From WRDS01 sp964492775 (GTDB lineage: Bacteria > Actinomycetota > Coriobacteriia > Anaerosomatales > PHET01), in the NCBI GenBank assembly GCA_964492775.1, contig CAZBLH010000028.1:1-22601 (forward strand): 22,601 nucleotides of DNA. The letters are read 5' to 3'. Below, one piece after another: positions 1 through 6,610 of the stretch. The notes beneath the pieces were generated by a model, which was not told where the DNA came from, did not search any database, and was given only the letters and a program-made list of their open reading frames with translations. Position 1 is the stretch's first letter. Every line of letters begins with the position of its first letter. Both the position numbers and the translations under genes were made by a program.

Positions 1-430
1 AGTCGCCGATGCCCTTGATCTTGTCGCCGGTCTTCTTCCATTCGGCGTAGACCTCTATTGCGGACTTCTTCCCGGCGCGACCAGCCTCAGCGAATTTGCC
101 GTTGAGGTTCTTGAGCTTCGACTCGGTCTCGATGATCTCGCGCTGGAGGTTGTTGTAGGCATCGGTGCCGATGTCGTCTTTGCCGAGTTGCTTCTCTGCC
201 TGCTTGAGCGCGTCTAGGCGCTTCTTCGTCTCACCTATCTGCTTGGCGAGACCTTGCTGCTTCTGTCGCAGCAGCTCCGTGTTACCGGGATTGAACTTGA
301 GAGCGCGGTCCACCTTGCGCAGCTCGGTCTGGATGCCGCGCGAGGACTTGTCGATTCCGCGCAGCGCTTTGTCGAGGCCCTTGGTTTCGGCCCCGAACTG
401 GATGGTAAGACCCTTGTAGACATCAGCCAT
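1..430 (-). CDS. Tail tape measure protein, N-terminal part (runs off left edge)
   Basis: This is the first ~143 codons of a tape measure protein, the rod that sets tail length in siphophages. The protein begins MADVYKGLTIQFGAETKG and continues with a lysine- and glutamine-rich helical segment containing LKFNPGNTELLRQKQQGLAK. That phrase is typical of tape measure N-termini in Gram-positive siphophages. Heptad-like spacing suggests coiled coil. It directly follows the tail assembly chaperone, the expected order. The ATG at 430-428 is the only reasonable start, because an in-frame stop lies eight codons upstream. It lacks a visible Shine-Dalgarno and sits inside a strong predicted hairpin (406-469). 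The rest of the gene is outside the window. Confidence 0.85.
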   Translation of the reverse strand, partial: MADVYKGLTIQFGAETKGLDKALRGIDKSSRGIQTELRKVDRALKFNPGNTELLRQKQQGLAKQIGETKKRLDALKQAEKQLGKDDIGTDAYNNLQREIIETESKLKNLNGKFAEAGRAGKKSAIEVYAEWKKTGDKIKGIGD

Positions 431-469
431 GCCGTGAGGATGCGGCGGCTGTCACCTACAAGGGTCTTA
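406..469 (-). promoter_or_regulatory. Long RNA hairpin enclosing the tape measure start codon
   Basis: Bases 406-419 (TAAGACCCTTGTAG on the plus strand) and 456-469 are a perfect 14-bp inverted repeat separated by 36 bases. Inside, 424-428 pairs with 447-451 and 431-434 pairs with 443-446, leaving an 8-base loop. In the transcript the 5' arm begins with the UAA stop of the frameshifted tail chaperone. The tape measure AUG falls at a bulge within the inner stem, and the 3' arm is tape measure coding sequence. The pairing is seen directly. A role in limiting or coupling tape measure translation is inferred. Confidence 0.7.
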
Positions 470-704
470 GAAGAAGCGGTCTATGTCGGCCTGGGTCGCG
501 GGCCAGATCACGTCATCGTCGTCGGGGTCGAACGCCCACATGTCGCAGAGGTCTAAGAAGTCCTCCATCGTCATGCGGTTCAGCTCGTCGAAGCTAAGCC
601 CCATCCGTTTCGCCGAGACCAGTATCGCCAGCTCCGGGTTCGCCTCCGTCAGAGGGTTGCGCTTGCTCGACTTGCGGGTCGGGCGGTCCTTGAGCGGAAC
701 GAAA
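467..704 (-). CDS. Tail assembly chaperone, frameshift extension (T-like region)
   Basis: An open frame, +1 relative to the upstream chaperone gene, encodes a segment with NPLTEANPELAIL, then AKRMGLSFDELNRMTMEDFL, ending in ATQADIDRFF and a TAA at 469-467. This ATQADIDRF ending is common in siphophage tail assembly chaperones, and the position between the major tail protein and tape measure is diagnostic. A start at the internal ATG (604-602) would give only 45 residues and cut off conserved-looking sequence. The part is therefore probably made by programmed frameshifting, as with lambda G/GT. Candidate +1 slip sites in the zero frame are TTT-C (704-701) and CCC-T (656-653). The 5' limit given is the earlier candidate site, not a proven junction. 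Confidence 0.7.
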
Positions 705-1016
705 GAAGCCGCGTTGGAGCTCCTCCATGACAGCCCCGAAGTCGATCTCGTTGTAGTCGAGGAACTCGAGTGAGCCGAGCCATGAGGTGAAGTCCGGAGT
801 CTTGGGCTCGACGGTGCGAGCCATCGCCCACGTCATCTGGATGAGCCCAAAGAGCGGAAGCTTGCCGTAATCGATCATCCCAGCATCGTCAGTGAGCGCG
901 GCCAAAGCCGTCACCTCGGAGAGCATGTCGGCATCGAACGCGCGCTTATAGATCCATGGGGTCATCGGGGTGGCCGCGATGCGGGTCTCGCGGCCACCGA
1001 TGGTGATCGTCTGCAT
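594..1016 (-). CDS. Tail assembly chaperone (G-like)
   Basis: This 140-residue protein starts MQTITIGGRETRIAATPMTP and holds an alpha-helical region (around residues 20-100) with MTWAMARTVE. It then has a Pro/Gly/Glu-rich tail in which coding quality falls off. Its position right after the major tail protein and before the tape measure identifies it as the short form of the chaperone that coats the tape measure during tail assembly. The start overlaps the upstream stop as TGATG, which indicates translational coupling. The zero-frame C-terminus (about the last 30 residues) may be reached only by ribosomes that do not shift into the extension frame. The function rests mainly on gene order. Confidence 0.75.
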   Translation of the reverse strand: MQTITIGGRETRIAATPMTPWIYKRAFDADMLSEVTALAALTDDAGMIDYGKLPLFGLIQMTWAMARTVEPKTPDFTSWLGSLEFLDYNEIDFGAVMEELQRGFFRSAQGPPDPQVEQAQPSDGGEPGAGDTGLGETDGA

Positions 1017-1585
1017 CAGGCGCTCGCGAACTCGGGGAGCGTGACGGCGGTGAACCACCCGGCGTAGGTCGCCGCGGTCGCCTCAGCGTCCTCGACGGTT
1101 GACTTGACGACCGTGCGGTCGGCGATGACCTTCGGGGTCACCACGATCGGAAGGGTGGACGGAGCCACCTCGGTCGAAGCGGTCTTGGTCGACGCGGTCT
1201 CGGTCGGACGGTTCGCCGAGACATTGAAGAAGCAGAAGCGGCGGCCGGCCGAGTCGCCATCGATCTGCCCGAGCAGCGCGAACGGCTTGGGCTCGGCGTC
1301 GGCGATCTCGATGAGCGCGCCGTTCTCGTCGATCTCCCATCCGAGCATCTCGGCGAGCACATCGTCGGGGATGAGTGCCATCTCCAGGTCGCCGGTGTAG
1401 CCTTGGTTGGACCGCGCCTCGTAGTACGCGATGTTGTCGGCGAAGAACGGCTCGCTCTCGCCCTCGGGCTCCAGGCTCGCCGACACCGCGCCCGGGATGG
1501 CGGTCGGGGTGTCGTACTCGCTCGTCTGTGCGTCCCAGAAGGCCACATGGACCTTGCTGAAACCGAACCTCACCTTGTTGGCCAT
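1016..1585 (-). CDS. Major tail protein, phi13 family
   Basis: This 189-residue tail tube protein begins MANKVRFGFSKVHVAFWD. It carries the phi13-family phrases IPGAVSASLEPEGESEPFFA and the following DNIAYYEA, and NQGYTGDLEMALIPD with LGWEID after it. These proteins polymerise into the tail tube around the tape measure. The length matches the family (about 190). ATG at 1585 is chosen because AAAGGAGAGAGGG precedes it, whereas longer in-frame extensions read unrelated sequence. Around residues 135-155 there is a Thr/Ser/Ala-rich stretch with repeated TAST, possibly a linker. It follows the tail terminator gene by 11 bases, and its stop overlaps the chaperone start. Confidence 0.92.
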   Translation of the reverse strand: MANKVRFGFSKVHVAFWDAQTSEYDTPTAIPGAVSASLEPEGESEPFFADNIAYYEARSNQGYTGDLEMALIPDDVLAEMLGWEIDENGALIEIADAEPKPFALLGQIDGDSAGRRFCFFNVSANRPTETASTKTASTEVAPSTLPIVVTPKVIADRTVVKSTVEDAEATAATYAGWFTAVTLPEFASA

Positions 1586-1596
1586 CCCTCTCTCCT

Positions 1597-1908
1597 TTAC
1601 GTGCGGATCAGGTACACGACCTGATACAGTTTCTCGGACTCGACGTAGGTCTCGTGCTTCTCGTATGGAACTCCCGCCGTCACCAGAGCGGTCTGAACAG
1701 CGGCTTCGGAAGCCTCGTCTTTGATCTCGGAGTACAGCTCCACCTGCCAGTCGCTCATCGGGTGGTAGTTGACCCCGTCGGCTATGAGGTCCGCGGAGTC
1801 GGTGAAGCGGTAGACAAGGTAGGGCAGCGCGGGTGGGTCGCTCCACTTGCCATAGACGACCTCTAGCCCGGTCGTGGCGAGGACGGCTTTCAGCGCGGCG
1901 GCGTTCAT
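1597..1908 (-). CDS. Tail terminator / minor tail completion protein
   Basis: This 103-residue protein contains VVYGKWSDPPALPYLVYRF near its start, then DWQVELYSEIKDEASE, and ends VESEKLYQVVYLIRT. This pattern (a GxWxDPPxxPYxVY motif, a WxVELYxExKD strand, an alternating C-terminal strand) is typical of small head-tail proteins located between gp10-like and major tail genes. They cap the tail tube and join it to the head. The start overlaps the upstream gene stop by ATGA. The family assignment combines the motif pattern with a canonical position; no other role looks likely. Confidence 0.75.
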   Translation of the reverse strand: MNAAALKAVLATTGLEVVYGKWSDPPALPYLVYRFTDSADLIADGVNYHPMSDWQVELYSEIKDEASEAAVQTALVTAGVPYEKHETYVESEKLYQVVYLIRT

Positions 1909-2297
1909 CGGCCACCGACTAGGCTCGCCATCCGGCGCTCGAAGACGAGCCGCTGGCGCTCGTAGGCGCTCTGGATGTGAGGACGCGCGGCGGTGAACGA
2001 CCCGTCGCGATTGGCGTGGCCGAACTCGAGGAGGTGCGTCAGTTGGTAGTCAGTCCGGTTGTAGACGACGAATGAGACGGCCCCGGAGAGCCTGGCGGTT
2101 CTGGCCTTCTTGACCCCCCAGCCCTTCGCGTAGCTACCGGTCTCTTTGGGGGAGTCGGAGCGGAGTATCTTCACGGTCTCGTCCACGGTCTGCTTCACGA
2201 TCGGCTCGATGCCGTCCTCGACTTCCTCGGTGTACTCGCGGACTGTGGAGACGATCGCTGCGGCCAGCCCGTCTATCGTGACCATACGATCGCTCAT
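1905..2297 (-). CDS. HK97 gp10-like head-tail protein
   Basis: This 130-residue protein has the HK97 gp10 pattern: an N-terminal helix with DETVKILRSDSPKETGSYAK, then GWGVKK. It continues with YNRTDYQLTHLLEFGHANRD and ends with PHIQSAYE before a terminal helix. The phrase SPxxTGxYxxGW followed by YxLTHLLEFGH is characteristic. Such proteins take part in head-tail joining or tail completion. ATG at 2297 is chosen because it overlaps the upstream stop (ATGA) and because longer in-frame sequence is arginine-rich shadow sequence. It overlaps the tail terminator start by four bases. Confidence 0.88.
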   Translation of the reverse strand: MSDRMVTIDGLAAAIVSTVREYTEEVEDGIEPIVKQTVDETVKILRSDSPKETGSYAKGWGVKKARTARLSGAVSFVVYNRTDYQLTHLLEFGHANRDGSFTAARPHIQSAYERQRLVFERRMASLVGGR

Positions 2298-2587
2298 GCC
2301 GATCTCCCCAGCGTGAGTCGGGTCCACTCTCCCCGGCGGTCTGCACGGATGATGTCGAACTCGACGCCGTCCACGCGCGCCTTGCCCTCGCCCGCGTACT
2401 CGCAGGAGCGCACCTGATAGACGTGCTCCGGGCGCAACCCTTCCGCGCCCGCCGCGTAGAACTCCGTGGCGGACAGCGTGAAGGCGTTGGCGTAGACCTC
2501 GCGGGCCGTCTCGGACGCGACCTGCTGGCCGATGGAGTCCTGGGTGAAGGTCTCGGCGACAAGGGTTATGACGGCGTTGCCCCTCAC
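2294..2587 (-). CDS. Head closure / head-tail adaptor protein
   Basis: This 97-residue protein starts at GTG (2587), which overlaps the upstream stop as GTGA. The sequence alternates short beta strands (TLVAETFTQDSIGQQV, VYQVRSCEYAGEGKARVDG, FDIIRADRRGEWTRLTLGR). This resembles the SPP1 gp16-like head closure or Phage_H_T_join families, including a typical D(S)xGQ turn near the N-terminus and a strand ending in TRLTLGR. It lies between the connector and gp10-like genes, exactly where the head-closure gene is expected. Assignment rests on position plus strand pattern. Confidence 0.7.
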   Translation of the reverse strand: MRGNAVITLVAETFTQDSIGQQVASETAREVYANAFTLSATEFYAAGAEGLRPEHVYQVRSCEYAGEGKARVDGVEFDIIRADRRGEWTRLTLGRSA

Positions 2588-2886
2588 GCCGAGGGCTCCT
2601 CGTCATCGGGCCGGGCCTTGTACTCCTCGGATAGGGCGAGCGCGGTGGTGAGCGACTCGAAGGACGCGGCGAAGCGCTCGGACTCGGGATTGTCGTAGCC
2701 GAAGTGCGCCTTCGCATAGACGGTGATCGCAAGGCCCACGAGCGGGGCCGGGGTGTCCTTATCGGCTTCTGTCGCGCTCACCCCGGCGAGCCTGAGTTGC
2801 GCGCGAGCGGCCTCGATCAGCCCCGCGACCTCGAAGTCGTAGGCGTCCGTGGTGATGCGCAGGGCCGTTTTGACATCCTCAAGCAT
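2584..2886 (-). CDS. Head-tail connector protein, gp6-like
   Basis: This 100-residue helical protein starts MLEDVKTALRITTDAYDFEV and continues AGLIEAARAQLRLAGV, then LAITVYAKAHFGYDNPES. This is the QLRG/gp6-like connector pattern: an N-terminal helix with LRI(T)xxxxD, a helix ending AxxxLxxAG, then YxxxHFGYDNP. It forms the ring under the portal. ATG at 2886 lies inside the end of the upstream sugar-transferase gene (8-base overlap, read in a different frame). The C-terminus is acidic. The head-to-tail gene order resumes here after the sugar-gene insertion. Confidence 0.88.
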   Translation of the reverse strand: MLEDVKTALRITTDAYDFEVAGLIEAARAQLRLAGVSATEADKDTPAPLVGLAITVYAKAHFGYDNPESERFAASFESLTTALALSEEYKARPDDEEPSA

Positions 2887-3820
2887 CGAGCAGCTCCAGA
2901 AGCTCGTTCTTCCTCGCGTCGCTCCTGAACTCGACTCCGCGGGCCTTGAGCATCTCTTTGATGCGCGGCACGGTGAGCGGGCCTTCGGGGGTCTCGACGG
3001 GTTCACTGATCGCGCGCACGAGCTGGCCGTACTTCGTGGAGTTGAGGCTCGCGAACCGCTCGGCGGTCGTCTCGAAGACCTCGCCTTTCTCGCGGTGCAT
3101 CCCGGCCTGAACGTCCCGGAACCGCTTGAGCACCTCTACCTTCATCGTCTCAGCCTCGAATCCGCTTCTCTCGGGGAACAGGGCGTGGAGCCTCTCACGA
3201 ATGAGTGAAAACGTGCTGTCACCGGATGAGAGCCAGACCCTTGAGAAGTCGGGCTCGTCGTGTACGGTGCAGACCTTCACGTCGTCTAAAGACTCCGAGG
3301 ATTCTTCGATGAGCGCACCGTAGACGCTTCGCCACTGGAGTTCTCTCGATCCGATGAGCTGGAGCGCGGCGAGCATCACCGATTTTCTTACGGGCAACGG
3401 GACGTGAAGCTCGAAGCTGCGCGGGTCGGAGAACCCCTGAGCCTTGAGGAATGCGAGCGTGTCGGTCATGCGCCGGGTGTAGGAGGACTTCGGGTGTCTG
3501 GCCGAATGGGCGGCGAGCACGTCGGTCAGACGGCCCCGGTCCATGAGCGCGGGGACGGTGTGGCGCAAAGCGTACATGTCGTCGTTGAGGAGCAGGAACG
3601 GGTCTGAGACCTCCGGGTGTTTGCAGGCCGCTATGAGCGCGCGGCGCACGTTTTGCTGCTTACCCGCGTTCTGGCGGATGGGGACGCGCGGCCCCGCGTA
3701 CCAGTCGGGTCCGGCGCCGAACAGCCACACTTGATCGACCTCGACGTTGGCGATAAGCGAGCGGATGGAGTAGCGCAGCTCCTCGTTGTCCCCGGCGCGC
3801 ACGATGTAGACTGCGTCCAC
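2879..3820 (-). CDS. Stealth-like sugar-phosphate transferase with C-terminal SAP/HeH-like domain
   Basis: This 313-residue protein starts at GTG 3820, which overlaps the acetyltransferase stop (TAGTG). Its N-terminus, VDAVYIVRAGDNEELRYSIR, followed by a helix and strand, matches Stealth CR1/CR2. Near residues 80-105 is SDPFLLLNDDMYAL, the family's NDD signature, and later SFELHVPLP resembles the CR3 histidine region. Stealth proteins move hexose-1-phosphate onto glycans. The last ~45 residues (LTVPRIKEMLKARGVEFRSD, then KNELLELLDA) look like a SAP/HeH helix-extended-helix domain often seen in small phage head proteins. Located three genes after the capsid gene, it probably modifies a virion protein. 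The acceptor is unknown. A generic GT-A glycosyltransferase is the alternative. Confidence 0.72.
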   Translation of the reverse strand: MDAVYIVRAGDNEELRYSIRSLIANVEVDQVWLFGAGPDWYAGPRVPIRQNAGKQQNVRRALIAACKHPEVSDPFLLLNDDMYALRHTVPALMDRGRLTDVLAAHSARHPKSSYTRRMTDTLAFLKAQGFSDPRSFELHVPLPVRKSVMLAALQLIGSRELQWRSVYGALIEESSESLDDVKVCTVHDEPDFSRVWLSSGDSTFSLIRERLHALFPERSGFEAETMKVEVLKRFRDVQAGMHREKGEVFETTAERFASLNSTKYGQLVRAISEPVETPEGPLTVPRIKEMLKARGVEFRSDARKNELLELLDA

Positions 3821-4167
3821 TACCGGATCCTCCTCGCCGGGTTGCCCGCCCACACTTCGCCAGCGGGTACGTCGTGGGTCACGACGCTTCCGGCACCCAC
3901 CACCGCGCCTTCGCCTATCGAGGAGCAGGAGGCGAGGATGATGGCACGCGCTCCCACCCACGCCCGTTCCCCGATGCTTAAAGGCGAGAGGTGCTTGCGC
4001 ATGTCCGGGCCGTGGTCGTGCGTGAGTATCAGCACGTCTTCTGAGACGGTAGCGCCCTCCGCTATCGTCACGTCGGCGGAGGTATCGATGGAGGCGCGCC
4101 GGGCTATCGTCCCCTCGTTGGTGAGCTGCCCGCCGGCGCGGCAGCGGTCGATGACCTCGTACCTCAC
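3820..4167 (-). CDS. Hexapeptide-repeat (left-handed beta-helix) O-acetyltransferase, short
   Basis: This 115-residue protein starts at GTG 4167 in a GTGA overlap. It shows hexapeptide turns ([LIV]-G-x4) such as IDTSADVTIAEGATV. It then has ILTHDHGPD with the histidine usually at the active site, WVGARAIILASCSSIGEGAV, VGAGSVVTHDVPAGEVWAGN and PARRIR. This is the maltose/galactoside O-acetyltransferase signature. It is shorter than the usual ~180-200 residues and lacks the N-terminal helical part. That is typical of acetyltransferases in glycan clusters. It uses acetyl-CoA and a sugar hydroxyl, here probably a sugar put on the virion by the flanking transferases. Confidence 0.88.
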   Translation of the reverse strand: MRYEVIDRCRAGGQLTNEGTIARRASIDTSADVTIAEGATVSEDVLILTHDHGPDMRKHLSPLSIGERAWVGARAIILASCSSIGEGAVVGAGSVVTHDVPAGEVWAGNPARRIR

Positions 4168-4754
4168 AGCGCCTCGAAACGGTAGGGACGGTAGGCCGGG
4201 GAGAAGGGGCGGGCGGGAGTGAGTTCCAAGTCCGTCTCATCGAGCATGTAGCCGAAGCCGCGGCTCTTGTTGTCCCAGGTGTTGTGCGCGGTGTGGACGC
4301 GGACGCGTTCGGCCCGGTTCTCGGGTTCGATCATCTTGAGGTGGTAGATGTCGATGTCCACGTTGCGCCCCTTGCCCGAGGTGCCCGGACGGTAGAAGCG
4401 GGTGCGGCGCTTCCTGCCCCAGAGCCCGTCCGATCGGTAGTGGGTCGGAGTCCACATCTCCCGCAGGTTCAGGCGGAAGCGGTCGGGTCCGCTCTCGGCG
4501 AGTGCTCTGAGCTTAATCCCGCCGCCGTCCTCGAGACGTTCATCTGGGGCGGTGTAGAAGATGTAGTCGGGGTCGAGCTGGGCGGCTATCCGCATGAGCG
4601 CCGCCGTGCGCTCGGCGGTGTCTCCCCACGGCTCGACTCTCTGGCGATCGTCGAGGATGGCGCACGCGTCCACCCACCCCGCCAGCGACTCCCTGAGTTC
4701 GTCCACGAGCCAGTCGGGTTCGTAGCGGTAGGCGAAGGCGGCGATGATGCGCAA
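4164..4754 (-). CDS. GT2-like glycosyltransferase
   Basis: This 196-residue protein begins MRIIAAFAYRYEPDWLVDEL and continues with a helix, then DACAILDDRQR, typical of short GT-A glycosyltransferases. The stretch DPDYIFYTAPDERLEDGG supplies an acidic motif that could bind a nucleotide-sugar metal ion. The basic middle part (WGRKRRTRFYRPG) and aromatic C-terminus fit the same group. It starts at TTG 4754, supported by GGAGG with a 6-7 base spacer; no ATG is available nearby. It is the first of three sugar genes immediately downstream of the capsid gene. The donor sugar cannot be told from sequence. Confidence 0.68.
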   Translation of the reverse strand: MRIIAAFAYRYEPDWLVDELRESLAGWVDACAILDDRQRVEPWGDTAERTAALMRIAAQLDPDYIFYTAPDERLEDGGGIKLRALAESGPDRFRLNLREMWTPTHYRSDGLWGRKRRTRFYRPGTSGKGRNVDIDIYHLKMIEPENRAERVRVHTAHNTWDNKSRGFGYMLDETDLELTPARPFSPAYRPYRFEAL

Positions 4755-4776
4755 CGATTCCCTCCAGAATTTACAG

Positions 4777-4808
4777 AGGGGGCGCCGGGCGTGTACCCGA
4801 CGCCCCCT
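4777..4808 (-). terminator. GC-rich hairpin after the capsid gene (attenuator-like)
   Basis: Bases 4778-4789 and 4796-4807 pair over 12 positions with one mismatch, plus an outer A-T pair, around a 6-base loop. It lies between the capsid stop (4828) and the ribosome site of the glycosyltransferase. There is no U-run after it on the minus strand, so it is not a classic intrinsic terminator. It may be a partial terminator or 3' stabiliser that leaves more capsid message than downstream message. Confidence 0.5.
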
Positions 4809-4827
4809 ACCGACAGGGTGCCTTGCT

Positions 4828-6006
4828 TTAAGCCGAAGCCTCCGTGATGGTGATTTTCGCCCAAGAGCGGGTGTCGCCGAGGCGAGCCTCGAAGAGCGCG
4901 TACCCTGCGTGCGTCACCTCGCGGGACTCGACATTGACATCGGTCAGGACGTTGGGGGCCTCGAAGGTGTTTGCCTTCACCGTCGCCGGATAGCCGATGA
5001 AGATCACGCCGTCGGCGAGCGTGTCGTCGAGCTTCACGGTCGTGCCGTAGATGCGGCCCTGTACCGCCGGGTCGTCGGCGACACTCGACTCGATGAACTT
5101 CTCGCGGCCGTTCTGGTCCACCACTCCGGCGATGTGGTTCCAGATCGTCGAGTTGTTCGCGTAGACGAAGCGCGAACCCTCGCCGCCCTTGAGCTTTCCG
5201 AAGCCGGAACGGATCTCGACATCGTCGAGTTCGTCGGGCGTGGACTTGTTCCCGGCTGTCATGTCGTCGTCGATGGCGTCCCACGCATGGTCGTTCATGC
5301 GCTGGCCGAGCTCGCGAGCGAGCTCGTTCTTGAGCCAGGTCTCGAAACCGTCGATCGACTGGAGCTGCATCTTGCGGCCGATCTTGACCGAACCCTTAAT
5401 CTCGACGCCGCTCATGGTCACCTTGGTGAAGGTGATCTTCAGATTGTCACTGTTGGCGATGTTCTCGTTGGTCTCGGCAGCCTCGCCGGACACGATCGGG
5501 CCGGCCTGCTGGAATTCGACCACACCGGCGAAGCCTGACGGGCTGAGGTCGCCGAGCAGCGCGTAGCGCTCGGAGATCAGATCGACGATGCCGAGCTGGA
5601 TACCAGTCGGGATGACGGCGGTCGTGTTGGTCGTGAGGTACGTCCACGCCCGCTTCTCGACTTCGGTCATCGTGCCAAGACGCCACTCGTCGGTCTTCTC
5701 GTTGTGCGCGAGGCGCTTCAGCCACGCCGTGCGGTACTCGTCGCTGGCGGCGTCGAAGACCTGCTCTTCGGTGCGACCCTCGGTTCCGACCGGCACGCCG
5801 GGACGCACGGTCGGGCGACCGTCAGCGGAAGCGGTGGCAGCGCGGGTCAGGAGCGCGGTACGCCGAGCGGCGCGCTCATTGATGGCCGCGCGCTCGTTCT
5901 CGAGCGCGGTGACCTCGGTTTCGAGGGCATCGATGTCGGCGTCCTCCGTGCGCAGTTCCTCGTTGATCTCGGCGAGGCGCTGCGCGATCTCAGTGAGACG
6001 GTCCAT
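4828..6006 (-). CDS. Major capsid protein, HK97 fold
   Basis: This 392-residue protein has an N-terminal coiled-coil delta/scaffold domain (about residues 1-60, IAQRLAEINEELRTEDADID onward). A low-complexity region follows, then the shell domain with AVIPTGIQLGIVDLISERYA, AGPIVSGEAAETNENIANSD and DHAWDAIDDD. It ends EVTHAGYALFEARLGDTRSW plus AKITI. These are recognisable HK97-type capsid features. The delta domain is normally removed by the protease encoded just upstream. The start at 6006 is supported by AGAGGAGAGGG and overlaps the protease end by 17 bases. A small hairpin (6022-6038) precedes the ribosome site and may help expression. Confidence 0.95.
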   Translation of the reverse strand: MDRLTEIAQRLAEINEELRTEDADIDALETEVTALENERAAINERAARRTALLTRAATASADGRPTVRPGVPVGTEGRTEEQVFDAASDEYRTAWLKRLAHNEKTDEWRLGTMTEVEKRAWTYLTTNTTAVIPTGIQLGIVDLISERYALLGDLSPSGFAGVVEFQQAGPIVSGEAAETNENIANSDNLKITFTKVTMSGVEIKGSVKIGRKMQLQSIDGFETWLKNELARELGQRMNDHAWDAIDDDMTAGNKSTPDELDDVEIRSGFGKLKGGEGSRFVYANNSTIWNHIAGVVDQNGREKFIESSVADDPAVQGRIYGTTVKLDDTLADGVIFIGYPATVKANTFEAPNVLTDVNVESREVTHAGYALFEARLGDTRSWAKITITEASA

Positions 6007-6610
6007 GACCCTCTCCTCTCTGCGGCTCTTCGGGCCGCGTTCTGAGTAGCAACCTTCTGCGCGCTCGCTCTCTCCGGCGTTCCCTCTCGATCACTCCATC
6101 GGTGAAGGACCGCGCGCTTATCGATGTCGCATCGTTGGCTGGAATGCTGACCGCCGATACGTCATAGATCTTCTTGAAACGGACGATCGTCCTGAGCTTC
6201 GCGTCATAGTCCACGTCCTCTTCGGCGACTATGAAGGCGAAGCTCATGCGGTCCACGAGGCCGTTATCGATCGCCTCGTGAAGCTGCCGTCCCTGCTCGG
6301 ATTTACTCAAGTCGGCGGCTATGAACCCGCCGTGGTCGTCGGGCTTGAGGATGAGTGTCGCGTTGCGGTTGCGGGCCAGCACCATGCCCTCGTGGTCGTA
6401 CTGGAAGATGACATCGGAGACGTCGGCCCCCTCGAAGGCATGCGGATCGACTTGCTCGCGCCACTCCCCCCAGAGGGGGTAGGGCTGGTTAAACGTCGTC
6501 ATGTAGCCATCGACGTAGTAGTCGCTCTCGATGAGCTTCTGCCGTTCCTCGGTTGGAGGCGTCAGAAGCGCCATCGCGCGGTATTCACGTTCACCCAGCT
6601 TGACCGGCAT
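5990..6610 (-). CDS. HK97-type prohead protease (S78-like)
   Basis: This 206-residue protease contains VIFQYDHEGMVLARN with the likely catalytic histidine. It then has LVDRMSFAFIVAEED with the likely serine in MSFAF, and YDVSAVSIPANDATSISAR, the canonical ISxVSxPAN motif. It cleaves the capsid delta domain during head maturation. ATG at 6610 is chosen because GGAGG lies five bases before it. The ATG four codons upstream (6622) has no ribosome site. The start overlaps the portal end by 20 bases. The C-terminus is very Arg-rich and overlaps the capsid start. Confidence 0.92.
   Translation of the reverse strand: MPVKLGEREYRAMALLTPPTEERQKLIESDYYVDGYMTTFNQPYPLWGEWREQVDPHAFEGADVSDVIFQYDHEGMVLARNRNATLILKPDDHGGFIAADLSKSEQGRQLHEAIDNGLVDRMSFAFIVAEEDVDYDAKLRTIVRFKKIYDVSAVSIPANDATSISARSFTDGVIERERRRERARRRLLLRTRPEEPQRGEGHGPSH

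Noticed and set aside
649..831. A -1 frame open reading inside the tail chaperone gene as the frameshift partner
   Set aside because: It stops at 651-649, before the conserved NPELAIL...ATQADIDRFF segment, which lies in the +1 frame.
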